From assembly GCA_027575765.1 (NCBI GenBank), contig JANBPT010000436.1:1-35930 (forward strand): DNA of 35,930 bases, given 5' to 3'. Below the pieces are notes generated by a model. That model was not told where the DNA came from, did not search any database, and saw only the letters and a list, made by a program, of their open reading frames with translations. The stretch is from Tieghemiomyces parasiticus. Its lineage: Eukaryota > Kickxellomycota > Dimargaritomycetes > Dimargaritales > Dimargaritaceae. The translations under genes and the position numbers were made by a program. Shown in pieces: positions 1-10,150 of the stretch; position 1 is the stretch's first letter; each line of letters begins with the position of its first letter.

Positions 1-1589
1 GCCAGGCCCTTCGACGGTACCAGTGTCCGACCCGGCCCTCCGGCCATCCGCCCCCGGGCCACCCTCTCAGGATCCACTATCGCGTCCTACGGGTCGCTGT
101 CGTCCGCTACAGCCTATCTCAACGCCCCGTCGGCCTACCTCCCTCAGCTCGTTGCCCCGGCGAGCTACCATTCGGACTCGTCCCGTGCACCGGGCCACCC
201 GCTGTACCCAAGTCCACCCAAGAGCAGTCAGCATTCCTCCTCGCCGCCCCAGTACGGACGCCAGGAGCTGCCGGTCTTCAATCATAACAAGAATTACGTT
301 GATTACGCCAAAGTATTGTCAGGTTAGTCTACGCAACAGAGCCCATCTTGCCTCCCCGGACCCAAGGGTAGCTTACCGTAGTTAGAGCCCAATACGGGTA
401 GTCACGGCCCCATCCTTAAATGTGGCCTGTAAAACCCACCTTCCCGATTCCAACGGCATTACACCCCAGATGAGGATACACGCAGCACATTTATGATCCG
501 CAATATCCCCAACAAATATACCCAGGTGAGCTATCTTGGTCAATTGGCCGTCAGTGGACGCTTCGTCAAGGTTGCCAGTAGTGACCCGATATTTAGCTTC
601 AGGCCGTATACATTGGGGTTCCTGTGTCCCGGGTACACAGTTGTCCGCCTAGGTCCTAATTACCATTACCTGCGCTCGAAATTTTTCACAATCAACTTTC
701 ACCCCCGGGCTCCGCTCAGAAAATGATGATCGACATGGTTAATGAGAGTCACTTTCGTACGTACGATTTCTTTTACCTGCGAATGGATTTCATCAACCAC
801 TGCAACTGTGGATACGCGTTTATCAATTTCATTGACCCTAAGTACGTGGCAGGTAGATTTCAACGAAACCATTGCGTTGGCAGGTCCCTGCCCGAGTCAA
901 GTTCCGGCAGACATAATTTATGATACGGGCGACTCTGGCCCACTCGCCAACCGTTCTCGTGATTAACCTTGGTGTTGATTCTGCTCGGATTCTCACTATA
1001 TTACATCCGACCACCAATCTGCAGGTCCATTATCTCGTTCGCCCGACGCTTTGTGGGAAAGAAATGGTACGTCACCATGTCCTTCTAGGAGCGAGGAGAG
1101 TGTTGCGATCTAATAGGGCGGCTATGGCTTAGATGTAGGATGAGTATAAGAGCCACGACCTCACGATCCCATACACCCCATACCCGCTGATTCTGACCAA
1201 CCCCGCTGACAGGGACAAATTCGAGTCCGACAAGGTCTGCAGTATCCGCTACGCCGACTACCAGGGGAAGCACCGACTGGTCGAACACTTCCGCAATTCC
1301 AAGTAAGCACCAGACGTCCCCCCATCTGCCTCCTGAAAGATTGGGGAAGGTTGCTGGGCTATTAATTTTTGAAATCCCACCACTAACCACCCTATGAAAT
1401 ACCGTACCACCCGCCTCCCATACAACGTTACCTCCGCGATCTGTTAGCGTGATGCTGATGGACCCTTCCTATCGTCCCAAGTCCTACTTCACAAGCGGTC
1501 CTCTCAAGGGCTACGAGGAACCCTTCCCCGAACCTACCATCCACCTGTCGCTCGGCAAGCTACAGGATAGTCTGGGGCTCCGTGACTGA
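1..1589 (+). CDS. mei2: Mei2-like RNA-binding protein, C-terminal RRM (5' partial)
   Basis: Six exons are proposed: 1-322, 470-525, 720-841, 1025-1066, 1213-1302 and 1448-1589 (stop TGA 1587-1589). They total 774 nt, 257 residues plus stop, and all phases agree. The gene is open at base 1, so the true start and any earlier RRMs lie outside. The first exon encodes a Ser/Pro/Tyr-rich linker. The later exons rebuild the Mei2-type C-terminal RRM: FMIRNIPNKYTQ, then TYDFFYLRMDF and GYAFINFIDPK, then FVGKKW, then SDKVCSIRYADYQGK, ending in an EEPFPEP tail. In this family (RRM_2, fission yeast Mei2, plant AML proteins) the domain binds RNA, and Mei2 promotes entry into meiosis. A meiotic role here is inferred from the family only. 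Donors are GTTAGT, GTGAGC, GTACGT, GTACGT and GTAAGC; introns are 145-194 nt. Exons of 56 and 42 nt make the gene invisible to single-ORF calling. The family call is firm; one-to-one orthology with S. pombe mei2 is not shown. Confidence 0.9.
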
Positions 1590-2308
1590 GGCGGACGACC
1601 TAGCAAGGCGTGGCACTGCAGAGTAAACGACCCCCCCAGGCCTGTATTTCTAACCAAGTCACACTCCTTAATATGACCCATACGCAGGATCCAAACTCTA
1701 AAGTGCTATTAAAGAAGTATATTTTTTACACTATGTAATGTGAAGAAACCATAGATTCCGATTTAGGGGCATGGGTCCCATCGTCTTATAGGGTCTAGTT
1801 TACTAGGAATAGTATGGACTTGGCTCGGCACAAGTGTTATATCCCTCCTTTTTCAACATCTTGGGAAGAATAGCCACGCTGTGGGCCTCGCCGCGTGACG
1901 TTCCAAGGCAGGGGGGTTTGACCTGGTGCGCTCCATACCCTGGGGGGGGGCTTCACGGCCCTTGCCCTGGCCCAAAGCACTGGCGGCCACAATGCCAAGC
2001 TCTCCGCAGTTGGCCGAGTTTTACTGGGGCATACCATGACATGGCTGTACTCTACCCCGCTGCCCAGGGACATCCTCATGCCCTCGCATTCCCCCCTAAC
2101 CTGTTCACTGCATTCCGTTACATCCTCTTTGCCTCACTTCAGCGTCCACCCATTCCTTCCACAATACCCTCCGCTACTGTACCCCTATTGCTGCCCCCCC
2201 CGTGACCTGCTTTAAGTGGAGGAGTTCAGCTGACTATCCCCCTATTTTCCCTCATCTCGTAAACTCACCTATTACTTTAGCCCAGCGCTGACGTCTACCT
2301 GGCTCGCC
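1590..2308. other. Intergenic region between mei2-like and vps60
   Basis: No gene is seen. The stretch holds the 3' flank of the Mei2-like gene and the presumed promoter of vps60, which ends in a pyrimidine-rich tract before the ATG at 2309. Overlapping open frames around 1834-2205 on both strands are low-complexity and resemble no protein I know. Confidence 0.6.
1708..1713 (+). terminator. Possible poly(A) signal ATTAAA for the mei2-like gene
   Basis: ATTAAA lies about 120 nt downstream of the TGA stop in an AT-rich patch. It is a common variant of AATAAA, but fungal signals are loose and a hexamer can occur by chance. Confidence 0.25.
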
Positions 2309-4265
2309 ATGCACCGCATCTTTGGTACTTCAAAAAAAGCGGCCAACAAGGCCACCCTCGACGGGGCTATCACTTCGGTAAGTGAGCGCTGACCGACTGA
2401 CCGGGGCCCTTTCGTTCGGTTCTCGGGGAAGGAAAAGAAGGCAGTCTGTGGCGAGGGCTCTCCTTCTCGGGGTGGTCTTGGGCTGTACTGGCGCTACTTG
2501 CTAGGTGTGTGTACCTCGTGTATACAATATTCCACCGTAATAAGGATTATGAGGTGCTGCGGTATTAACCCCTCAATTAACTCATTTGACTTGATGCGCT
2601 TTACGCCCAATGTAGACAGACAGCCGGATAGACGCCGTAGAGGTCAAAATCCGTAAGCTGGAGGGCGAGTTGGCGCGGTACCGTGACCAGATGAAGACTA
2701 TGCGGGATGGTCCAGGCAAGGTAAGCGATCTGGGCAAGGACACACGGATTTTTTGGGATCACGAAACCGAAATCAGAAACAAGGGTCACGGATGGAGACG
2801 AAAACAGGGCCACGAACTGACCCTAGACGCCATTACCTTGCGACTATGTCTTTTTCTATTTTGCTTACAACCCTCTCTTTTCCCAGACCTCCGTGAAGAA
2901 CCGGGCCCTCACCGTGCTGAAGCAAAAGAAGATGTAGGTTAATTAGTTTCAACAGATATCTGGTTAGCGTTCGTTTATTGTGCGCCGACTTGCGAGCCTA
3001 CATTTAATGGCGATCTCGGCCCAATTGAATATCCAGATGGGTCGTTCTCTCACTCACCCACACACACCCTCTTTCTATTACTATTTTCGGTGTACACTAA
3101 CCGCCTTCCAGGTACGAGACGCAACGGGACCAGCTACAGCAGCAGGTTTTCAACATGGAACAGGCGCAGTTTACCAACGACAACATCCGGAATACCATGA
3201 CCACATTTGAAGCCATGCAAGAATCGAATAAGACTTTGAAGCTGCAGTACAAGAATATTGACATTGACAAGATCGAGGTAGGCCCCCCCATTCTCTCCAT
3301 AATCACCCGCTTTCCTACGGTTTGATATTCCTGGCGGGGGACATATACCCGTACCGTCTACTTCCTACGGCTAACCCCAGCCCTTGTGCCCACAATTTCA
3401 CCCTTCACCCTCCCCTCTTCCTCCTTCTCTATGATGACAGGACCTCCAAGACGAAATGGCTGACCTCATGGACCAGGCCAACGAGGTCCAGGAGTCCATC
3501 GGGCGAAGCTACGGTGTCCCCGACGACCTGGACGAAATGGATCTAGAGGCCGAACTAGACGCCCTTGGTGAAGAGCTAGATTTCGAAAGTACCGAGGTTC
3601 CTTCGTACCTCCAGACGGGCGCGACCACTAGCGACCAGGTGCCCGATTTGTTGCCCGAGGATGAGGATCCGCTCAAGGTAGGGTTATTCGTTAAGAGTTT
3701 GGATGTAGAAAATCTGGTGGTAAGAGTGAGTGGGTAGGGGGGTGTGGAGAGTGAAGAGTGGAGGGGGGTTCCCTCCCCTCTATAGGCCTGGACTCTTTTG
3801 CCTGCCTGCACCTTTCAGGGCCTTGAACTTACCTGTCCATCCACCGAATCTCAGGCCCGTCGGTCTAATCTTGGGAGACTTAGATATGGACGACAGTGTG
3901 ATAAAGAGAGCGGGGGCGTGGAGAGGCAATGGAGAGTGAAGAGGATGGCGATGTGATTGCGATTTCCGGCGTAAACTGGCGGGTACTTGACCATCATGTT
4001 TCTTGGCGGCACCCCTTTCCACCCCCTCCCTTCGCCCATCCCTCTATTGGCTAAACTAAGTCCCGATCGAACATACAATATCGGAGTTATTCATACCCCT
4101 ACCCCTCTCACTTTTTTTGGCGTCAACTAACCCTCATTTACTATCCTATTACACCACTTTGCCATTCCCCATCCCTCCTCCTGTTTTTTGTCTACACTAC
4201 GCTAGAACGTCGAAGTCAACCCTCAGGAACCGTCCAAGGCCCCCGAGGGGCCCGTCAAGATGTAA
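2309..4265 (+). CDS. vps60: Vps60/CHMP5-like ESCRT-III-associated protein
   Basis: Six exons: 2309-2377, 2616-2720, 2887-2933, 3112-3277, 3441-3677 and 4206-4265 (stop TAA 4263-4265). They total 684 nt, 227 residues, close to the roughly 220 residues usual for CHMP5/Vps60. Family landmarks in order are the MHRIFG start, a basic N-terminal helix ([18 protein letters not shown]), [42 protein letters not shown] and the acidic [13 protein letters not shown] segment. Vps60 is a Snf7-family coiled-coil protein that joins ESCRT-III on endosomes and works with Vta1/LIP5 to control the Vps4 ATPase during multivesicular body sorting. The ATG is chosen because it matches the family's conserved short start and has no in-frame extension worth keeping. 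All exon phases agree. Donors are GTAAGT, GTAAGC, GTAGGT, GTAGGC and GTAGGG. The last exon codes only 19 residues and sits behind a 528-nt intron, so its exact acceptor (CTAG at 4202-4205) is the least certain joint. Confidence 0.94.
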
Positions 4266-4791
4266 CCAACTCTGTAGGTCATCTGTTACCCCCCCCCACC
4301 TTCTTTGCATTACGTCTCGCTGCTGTTGTGTTTTAAATCATCAGGCCGTTTACTTCCCTGGACCTGCCCGAATCAACTAAATCCGCGCATCGATCTGATA
4401 ATCTCTTACAGGTCAAGATTGGGAGGTGGGGCCTACGCCTCTCCTTTAAAAGAAGAAGAAATCTGCGCATCGTCCGAAGGGAGAGAAGGGAGGGGAGGAG
4501 CGCTCATTCATGACCTCGACTAAATCTAGAGAGGCCGGTGTGGTAATTGCCAACCGAGAAGAGGGAGGTGTGAGGTTCGCGGCAGTGTACACTCTGCGAG
4601 GCAAAGAGTGATCAATACGGGTAGAGGGTCGTTTGAAGACACGCACTCCACTTCTTGTTTTGATGCTTATCCCTGCACCCCCCCCCTAATTTGAATAAAT
4701 AACAACTTAAAAGGACCAAAAGGGAGAGAGATGGGGATATGGACCGATAGTGTAGTGGTATCCTTTGAAGAACACGAAATGACAGAGTACC

Positions 4792-4807
4792 CTCTCTCTC
4801 TCTCTCT
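4792..4807. repeat. (CT)8 microsatellite
   Basis: Perfect CT dinucleotide run read directly from the sequence, in the vps60 3' flank. Confidence 0.9.
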
Positions 4808-5258
4808 TTCCCTCCTTACTAATAGTTTTGATTATGTTCCTCTGGATTATGCTCGGAAACCGGGGGAGGATCATCATTAACGGTCAAATAGGCCGTATAT
4901 AAAGAGATGGGGCCATTGGCCCGCCCACTTTGAGCCTCTCGACCGCAACATCCGCAATTAAGGGAAGGGGGAGAGTAGGGAGTTGCAAAGTATCACTTCC
5001 CGCTACTGACGAAGGATCTCTTCTCCGGAATTGCCCACCTTTTATCTTGCATTACGAAAGCCAGATCACTGCTCATCGTTCTTTGGGCCTATATATGTAT
5101 ATATATAGATAACTACCCTGCTTGGTAGCTCCTGAATGTTCTGCCAGGCTGGTACGGTTTTGGTACGAATAGCAAAATCGTACGAGGTTGGCTTATGCTC
5201 GGTGCTACAGCCTGAGTCGGATTACCTGAGGCTCGGAGTAGAAGAGTTGTGAGCAAGG

Positions 5259-5272
5259 GAGAGAGAGAGAGA
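5259..5272. repeat. (GA)7 microsatellite
   Basis: Perfect GA dinucleotide run read directly from the sequence. Confidence 0.9.
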
Positions 5273-5350
5273 ACCCCACCCCGCCACCCCTAGCGACCAC
5301 TCGGTCTCCCTTCCCTGGTCTCATCGTAAACTGCTTTACATCTATTGGGG

Positions 5351-5363
5351 ATATATATATATA
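5351..5363. repeat. (AT)6 microsatellite
   Basis: AT run inside a wider AT-rich patch that continues to about 5402. Confidence 0.85.
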
Positions 5364-5520
5364 CATATTAATACCCATCTACCTTTAAATAAATATATAT
5401 AAATGTCAGTAGAATCCGATCGGCTAAAATCTCATGGCCGAAGGCCACAGGGTGGAGCTTCTCTTCCCATCAACTGGAGGACTATCCCCTATTTCCGTTT
5501 ACTATGGAGGGGGGGAGAGA

Positions 5521-5545
5521 AGGGAAGGGAAGGGAAGGGAAGGGA
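5521..5545. repeat. (AGGGA)5 pentanucleotide repeat
   Basis: Five tandem AGGGA units, flanked on both sides by further G-rich purine sequence (about 5506-5550). Regularly spaced GGG runs could in principle form a G-quadruplex on this strand. Confidence 0.9.
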
Positions 5546-5704
5546 GGGGACACTGTAGCCTGATGACACTTTCCACTGCTCTGGGTTCGCGGCCTTCTTG
5601 TCTTCCCTCCCCCCTACTTCCTCCGCTCGCTTACCAAGGCACCATGTCTAGAGTCTACGTCCAAGGCCTCACTTTAAAAAAAGAGTAAATATTTCGTCGT
5701 CCCC

Positions 5705-5732
5705 CTCTCTCTCTCTTTCGCTCTCGCTCTCT
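5705..5732. repeat. Imperfect CT-rich microsatellite
   Basis: CT dinucleotides interrupted by TTCG and CG, all pyrimidine-rich on the plus strand. Confidence 0.8.
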
Positions 5733-5921
5733 ACGGGGCTCTCTTTTATAGGTTAATCCCCTCCCTTCCCGGCCTGTATTACACCCGGTTCTCTACTATG
5801 ACAGGGTTAATATCATGGATTCCCGTCATCTACTAAACTAATAGGTGCTAAATTGAATAGGTGAACGCAAAATATCTCGACGGAGAACCGTGGCCCTTCT
5901 CCTTATCTCACCTTCCTTCCG

Positions 5922-5937
5922 TTATTATTATTATTAT
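5922..5937. repeat. (TTA)5 microsatellite
   Basis: Five TTA units read directly, followed by TTTT. Confidence 0.85.
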
Positions 5938-7362
5938 TTTCGCTCTCCTCCACCGAAACTCTCTCGTCCACCTTTCCCTCCTCCTTTTCTTCTTCTTCTC
6001 GCCAATAAATATATAATCTATGCTTGCTGGAACACCCCAGGCCCCCGCCTAATAATTATAACGAAAATCAGCAGGCCTTGATTAAATAGGGTAAATCTAG
6101 TTGACCTTTACTCTCTTATTGCCTGTCCAACCCCTCTCCTCCCACCGACACCCACGCCCTCACCACTTTCCCCCCTTTTGAGCCCAGCCGCCATCTTTAT
6201 TTTATTCCCAGAGGCACTGGGTCAAGCAGAGAGAAGGTGAGCAAGGTCTTTGCATGGGCACATGAGTTACCCTCCCTCTCTCCCCCTCACCTGGATCGAA
6301 ACATTGGCAGCAAGGAGTTTCCCACCCCTGACATTAAGTTACAAGTTCCTCCGGGCCACCTTACTCACCCCGCCCCTTTCTCCTTACCCAAGGTACCTGC
6401 TGAGCAAGGAATAAAAATAATAATAAAAAACAGCGGGTGGGATATAAAGTTGAAAAAGATAAGCAGGATGCTATCAATTGGGGCCAGGGGCTTGCCCAGC
6501 ACAAATCGAGGGCATGTTCACAATATACTCAACTACTTTCTCCCCATCCCTCCCTCCCTGTGAGATTACGGCCTGACTCCTTGTCGGCTAACCCTGACAT
6601 CCTACAGCGCCGACCAAGCTCGTGGCCTTATCCTCCTCCCGAAGTCCTCAGCTGCGGTGGTATCCAATATAAGCCAATACTTGGAATACAGGTTGCTATC
6701 AAACTATCGGCCTGCCATAGTTACCCGGGGCAGCGTGACAGGCCAATAGGCTAAATTTTACGAAGCTACATCAAAAAGGACAACCCCAATGCAACGGATG
6801 ATTTATTGTGTGAGTGAAAGGATGCAGACGATAGCTGCATGATTTTTTTCTACCGCAGAAAATAACACTGTCGAGAGGACACAAGCTCAGGGAACAAGGC
6901 ACTGCTACAGCAATAGACGGGGCGGGTATGGCGAGTCCAATTCAGTGGTTTTAGGGTACGACAAAGTGGAATAAGTTGGCCGGCAAGTGTAGGACAAGGT
7001 AGATAAACAAAATTATTTGGCGCAATGAGACGCGAGGGCGACGATGGTTTGCATGTGGCGTAAGAATAGTACAGATGGGACGGGAACCGAGTGAAAATAC
7101 AGAACCCCTGATGTGGTGTGCGGTTTACGTGAAAGCTAATTATGTACACATAGGGGTGCGGTTAATGGCAGGAGGGGGGCACATCAACTTGAAGAGAAAG
7201 GGTTCCAAGATTATGAGGAAAATAGAAGGCCGGCCACCGAGTGGTTGTCGGAAAAATTAAAGTCAATAGAAAAATGAATGGAAAGAGATGGGCTTGGTAT
7301 AATACACAGTGGCGAGGTGAGGAATGAAGGAGAATGAAGACAGTGTAAACACAATCAAAAGG

Positions 7363-9135
7363 TTAGCGGCCCCCAGGCGTTAATGGATACCGCAGGTTCG
7401 AACGGTGCTGCGGATAGTACTCCATATGGTCAGCAGCAACACCCCCAATCAAGGGCTGATAGTGGCCGTGGGGGCTATACTGGACTTCGTACTGGGGAGT
7501 CGCGGCGTGGAGTTGGGGCGCCATGTGATAAGGCTGGTAGGTGGTGTGAGGGCTGTAGAGTTTAGCCGTGGCCTCCGTCGGGTGGTCAGCGCCGCGGACG
7601 ACCTGGTGGTACTGCGGCTGGGTGTGGTGGTAATACTGTAGCTGCGGCTGCTGCGGCGACGAGGGCGACGTGGCAGCACTAGCGGGGAGGTACGAGGAGC
7701 CAGATAGGGAACCGCGGCCACGGAGCTTAGGCTGGGGCTGCTGCCGGGAGTGGTTGAGGCAGTGGGCAGAGAGCGGCGGGGTGACAAACCCGGCTGCCGC
7801 CGGGGACACCTGGGTGGCCACTTTTGTGTCGATGGCCGGGACCAAAGAGCGGGCCGAGTCCAGGTCAAAATGGGCCTGCTCCTTCTTGTGGAAGGGATTA
7901 GGGGCCACATCGTCAGCAATCGGGTTGGGCTCGAGGCACTTGAGGGGCGGCCGGTTGCTGTTACTGGGCAGGGTGTTGGAACGGCGACCCTTACTGCCAT
8001 GACCGTACATCTGGGCAGCGGGGGCGGCAGTGTAAGGAGCGGTCGCCTGGGACGAGATACTTAACGAACGGCGGGCCGCGGCAGTACGTGGGTGGTAGTG
8101 AGCATCAGCCGGCCGCGAGGAAGTGGGAGACGAGCCCGGGTGGTGTCCGTCGTTAGCCTCGTCCACGGTGATGGTGGGGACCGGAGAGTGCGGCCGACTG
8201 CTGTCATCCACGTCTATCTCGGAGGCGGTCTCGTCGTCCCGAGGGAGCTGGTCGCCGTGCTCGCGCTTGGCGTTGGCGCGGGCGCGGGCCTTCTTGGCCT
8301 CGGCGTGGTGGGCGTGCACGAGCTCGCTGGTGATAGGACGCAGAATCAAGGTGGAGTTTTGGAGGTCGCTGGGCTGGATGCAAAACTGACTGAGGCGGCG
8401 AGCATTGGGGTCGCTGTCCTCACTAGCGCACAGAAACTTAGGGGCCGTATCGGCCTTGTTGGACAGGCTACGACGACCACGGACCCGGGTGCTGGCGTTG
8501 GCGATGGTCGAAATGTTGGACTGCTTGCCGTCGCGCTGATGGGTCTGAGTGTGCTGCATCATGTTGTCAAAGCGACTGAAGATACGGTTGCAGCCGGGGA
8601 TAATGCACTGGAACGGCTTCTCACCCGTGTGCTTGCGTGAGTGGCGGGCAAGGTGCTCACTGCGCGTGAAGACCATATTGCATTTGGGGAACGGGCACTG
8701 AAAGACTTTGCCCTTGCCTGGCACGACGGTCGGAGTCGGAATAGGGGTGGCGGCGGCAATTTCCGCAGCGGAAGAAGCACCGTTTAAGCTGCTAGGCTTG
8801 GAACGCGGGGCCTTGCCAATGGTTGAGGAGGCGGTGGACACGGGGCTGGTGGCGCGCGAGGATATAGACGTTGGGTAAGGCTCGGGCGACCCCGTCGCCG
8901 ACATGGACAATAGGCGTAGGCGGCGCAGTGGGGAGGCCGAGGGGCTGGCCGACAGGCGGAGCGAGGTCGGGTCGGGCCCCTGTTGCGTCGGGCGGTGATT
9001 CTGCAGGTCCCGAGCCGCTGCCGCCGTTAAGGAGGAGAGACCCGGGAGGGTGCCGGCGCGAGGACGGCGGATAGGGGAAAGGTGCGGCAGATCCAGCAGG
9101 GAGCTGGCCGCTGCCTGCATGTCACAGTAGTCCAT
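7363..9135 (-). CDS. Two-finger C2H2 zinc finger protein, probable transcription factor
   Basis: A single 590-codon open frame starting at ATG 9135-9133 and ending at TAA 7365-7363. Two adjacent classical C2H2 fingers lie at about residues 147-169 and 177-199. Both fit C-X4-C-X12-H-X3-H and are joined by the standard TGEKPFQ linker; the finger helices read [12 protein letters not shown] and [12 protein letters not shown]. This paired-finger arrangement is typical of fungal sequence-specific regulators related to the Msn2/Usv1/Rsf2 type, so nuclear DNA binding is inferred. The rest is low-complexity and probably disordered: Ser/Pro/Ala-rich before the fingers, Ser/Pro/acidic after them, and Gln/His/Tyr-rich towards the C-terminus (for example [16 protein letters not shown]). 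No intron is needed, unlike every other complete gene in the window. The open frame is GC-rich at third positions, which also opens shadow frames on the other strand. The exact target genes and ortholog cannot be stated. Confidence 0.9.
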   Translation of the reverse strand: MDYCDMQAAASSLLDLPHLSPIRRPRAGTLPGLSSLTAAAARDLQNHRPTQQGPDPTSLRLSASPSASPLRRLRLLSMSATGSPEPYPTSISSRATSPVSTASSTIGKAPRSKPSSLNGASSAAEIAAATPIPTPTVVPGKGKVFQCPFPKCNMVFTRSEHLARHSRKHTGEKPFQCIIPGCNRIFSRFDNMMQHTQTHQRDGKQSNISTIANASTRVRGRRSLSNKADTAPKFLCASEDSDPNARRLSQFCIQPSDLQNSTLILRPITSELVHAHHAEAKKARARANAKREHGDQLPRDDETASEIDVDDSSRPHSPVPTITVDEANDGHHPGSSPTSSRPADAHYHPRTAAARRSLSISSQATAPYTAAPAAQMYGHGSKGRRSNTLPSNSNRPPLKCLEPNPIADDVAPNPFHKKEQAHFDLDSARSLVPAIDTKVATQVSPAAAGFVTPPLSAHCLNHSRQQPQPKLRGRGSLSGSSYLPASAATSPSSPQQPQLQYYHHTQPQYHQVVRGADHPTEATAKLYSPHTTYQPYHMAPQLHAATPQYEVQYSPHGHYQPLIGGVAADHMEYYPQHRSNLRYPLTPGGR

Positions 9136-10150
9136 TACAGCTAAAAAGGACGAAGGGAGACAAGGGTGAGCAGGGGGGAAGGGGTTACAGGCGGCAAATG
9201 GTGAGACACACGAGTGTGGGGGCAGGTCAATAATCGGGCAGCGCTCAGTATAATGCAGCGTAGGAGAAAAAAAATGGGGAGTATGGGAAACTGTCTATAA
9301 CTAGGGCTGGTTTGTGTGTACGGAGAGGGGCGGTAGACAGCGACCCAGTTGCAGGATGGAATTGATCGTTTGAGATGGTTAAGGTGCTGTGAGCTACACA
9401 GAAGGCAAAGAGAGTGGATAGGTGGCCGATAGTGTGGGGGTGAGGGCCAAGCGTAATGGGTAAAGAGTCGGAACAGAAATGAAAGGCTGGCGAAGCTGTA
9501 TGTGTGTGAGTTTGCAAGTCAGGGTTGGTTGTGAGACGGGAGGGCAAGGATGAGCGGCGGGCGCCGGGTTTTTATACGCAGCTGCTGACCGGGGGGATGA
9601 GGTAGAGCGGCGTCCCAGTGACCCCGATCCCAAATTGAAGGGGGAAAGAACATCCACCAGGAAGGGCGAAGGGGAGGGCTGGGCAGCTGTGTGCCAGTGT
9701 CCACGCTTTCGGGCCCCCACTATCGTCATCGCCAGGCAGTCTAAAAAAACAGGGTGATTGGGCTGCGGGAGAAAAAAAATGGGGGGTCGACGGCCCAAGG
9801 GACAGGAGGTTCTGTGGTGGTGCAAGTAACGGGGAACGGACAATCGGACGGGGATGGGTGGGACAGGGTGACGGGAGAGATTGCCAAGCTGTCCACCCCT
9901 CCCCCTTTCTCCCATATTCTGGCATGGGCGTTCGGGCAGCCAAGGGGGAGGAAAAAGGGACGAGCCATTTTCTCTGCATAACTGTACCGGGGCAAGCCGG
10001 GCGGAGCCGCTGGCGCTGGGCCGGCGTCGTCATTGCTTGAGATTCTTCCCCCTACGGCCAGACTGATTCCCACCTTCGCCCTCTATTCCCGAAGTCCGGC
10101 AGGCACAAGGTGGACCAAGCCTCCTAATCCGTAGATTGGAAGTATTTATC
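9136..10150. other. 5' flank of the C2H2 gene
   Basis: No gene is seen. The plus strand is strongly G/purine-rich, so the C2H2 gene's leader is CT-rich. Open frames of up to 173 codons here are low-complexity Pro/Ser/Leu translations of this bias and look non-coding. Confidence 0.55.
9569..9576 (-). promoter_or_regulatory. Possible TATA box of the C2H2 gene
   Basis: TATAAAAA on the minus strand, about 430 nt upstream of the C2H2 start codon. The intervening leader is pyrimidine-rich on the coding strand, as often seen in fungal 5' regions. It is a motif match only; the transcription start is unknown. Confidence 0.3.

Larger units (their letters stand above)
4266..7362. other. Intergenic region rich in microsatellites
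   Basis: About 3.1 kb without a recognisable gene. It contains CT, GA, AT, AGGGA and TTA simple repeats (listed separately), long purine or pyrimidine tracts, and short open frames (for example near 6237-6754) with no family resemblance. AATAAA at 4694-4699 is a possible but distant (430 nt) poly(A) signal for vps60. The gene downstream is on the opposite strand, so the interval lies between two convergent 3' ends and no promoter is required in it. Confidence 0.55.

Noticed and set aside
1834..2205. 123-codon plus-strand open frame before vps60
   Set aside because: Pro-rich, ends in C runs, has no similarity to a known family and lies where the vps60 promoter is expected.
4741..4770. tRNA-like 5' half with a good A box (TAGTGTAGTGG)
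   Set aside because: No B box, anticodon arm or pairing 3' acceptor follows within 90 nt. At most it is a tRNA fragment or chance.
7405..8640. Several plus-strand open frames opposite the C2H2 gene
   Set aside because: They are shadows of the GC-rich third positions of the real minus-strand gene; the zinc finger motifs are only on the minus strand.
9394..9915. 173-codon minus-strand open frame upstream of the C2H2 gene
   Set aside because: It is a low-complexity Pro/Ser/Leu translation of a CT-rich leader, overlaps other open frames of similar length in other frames, and has no motif.
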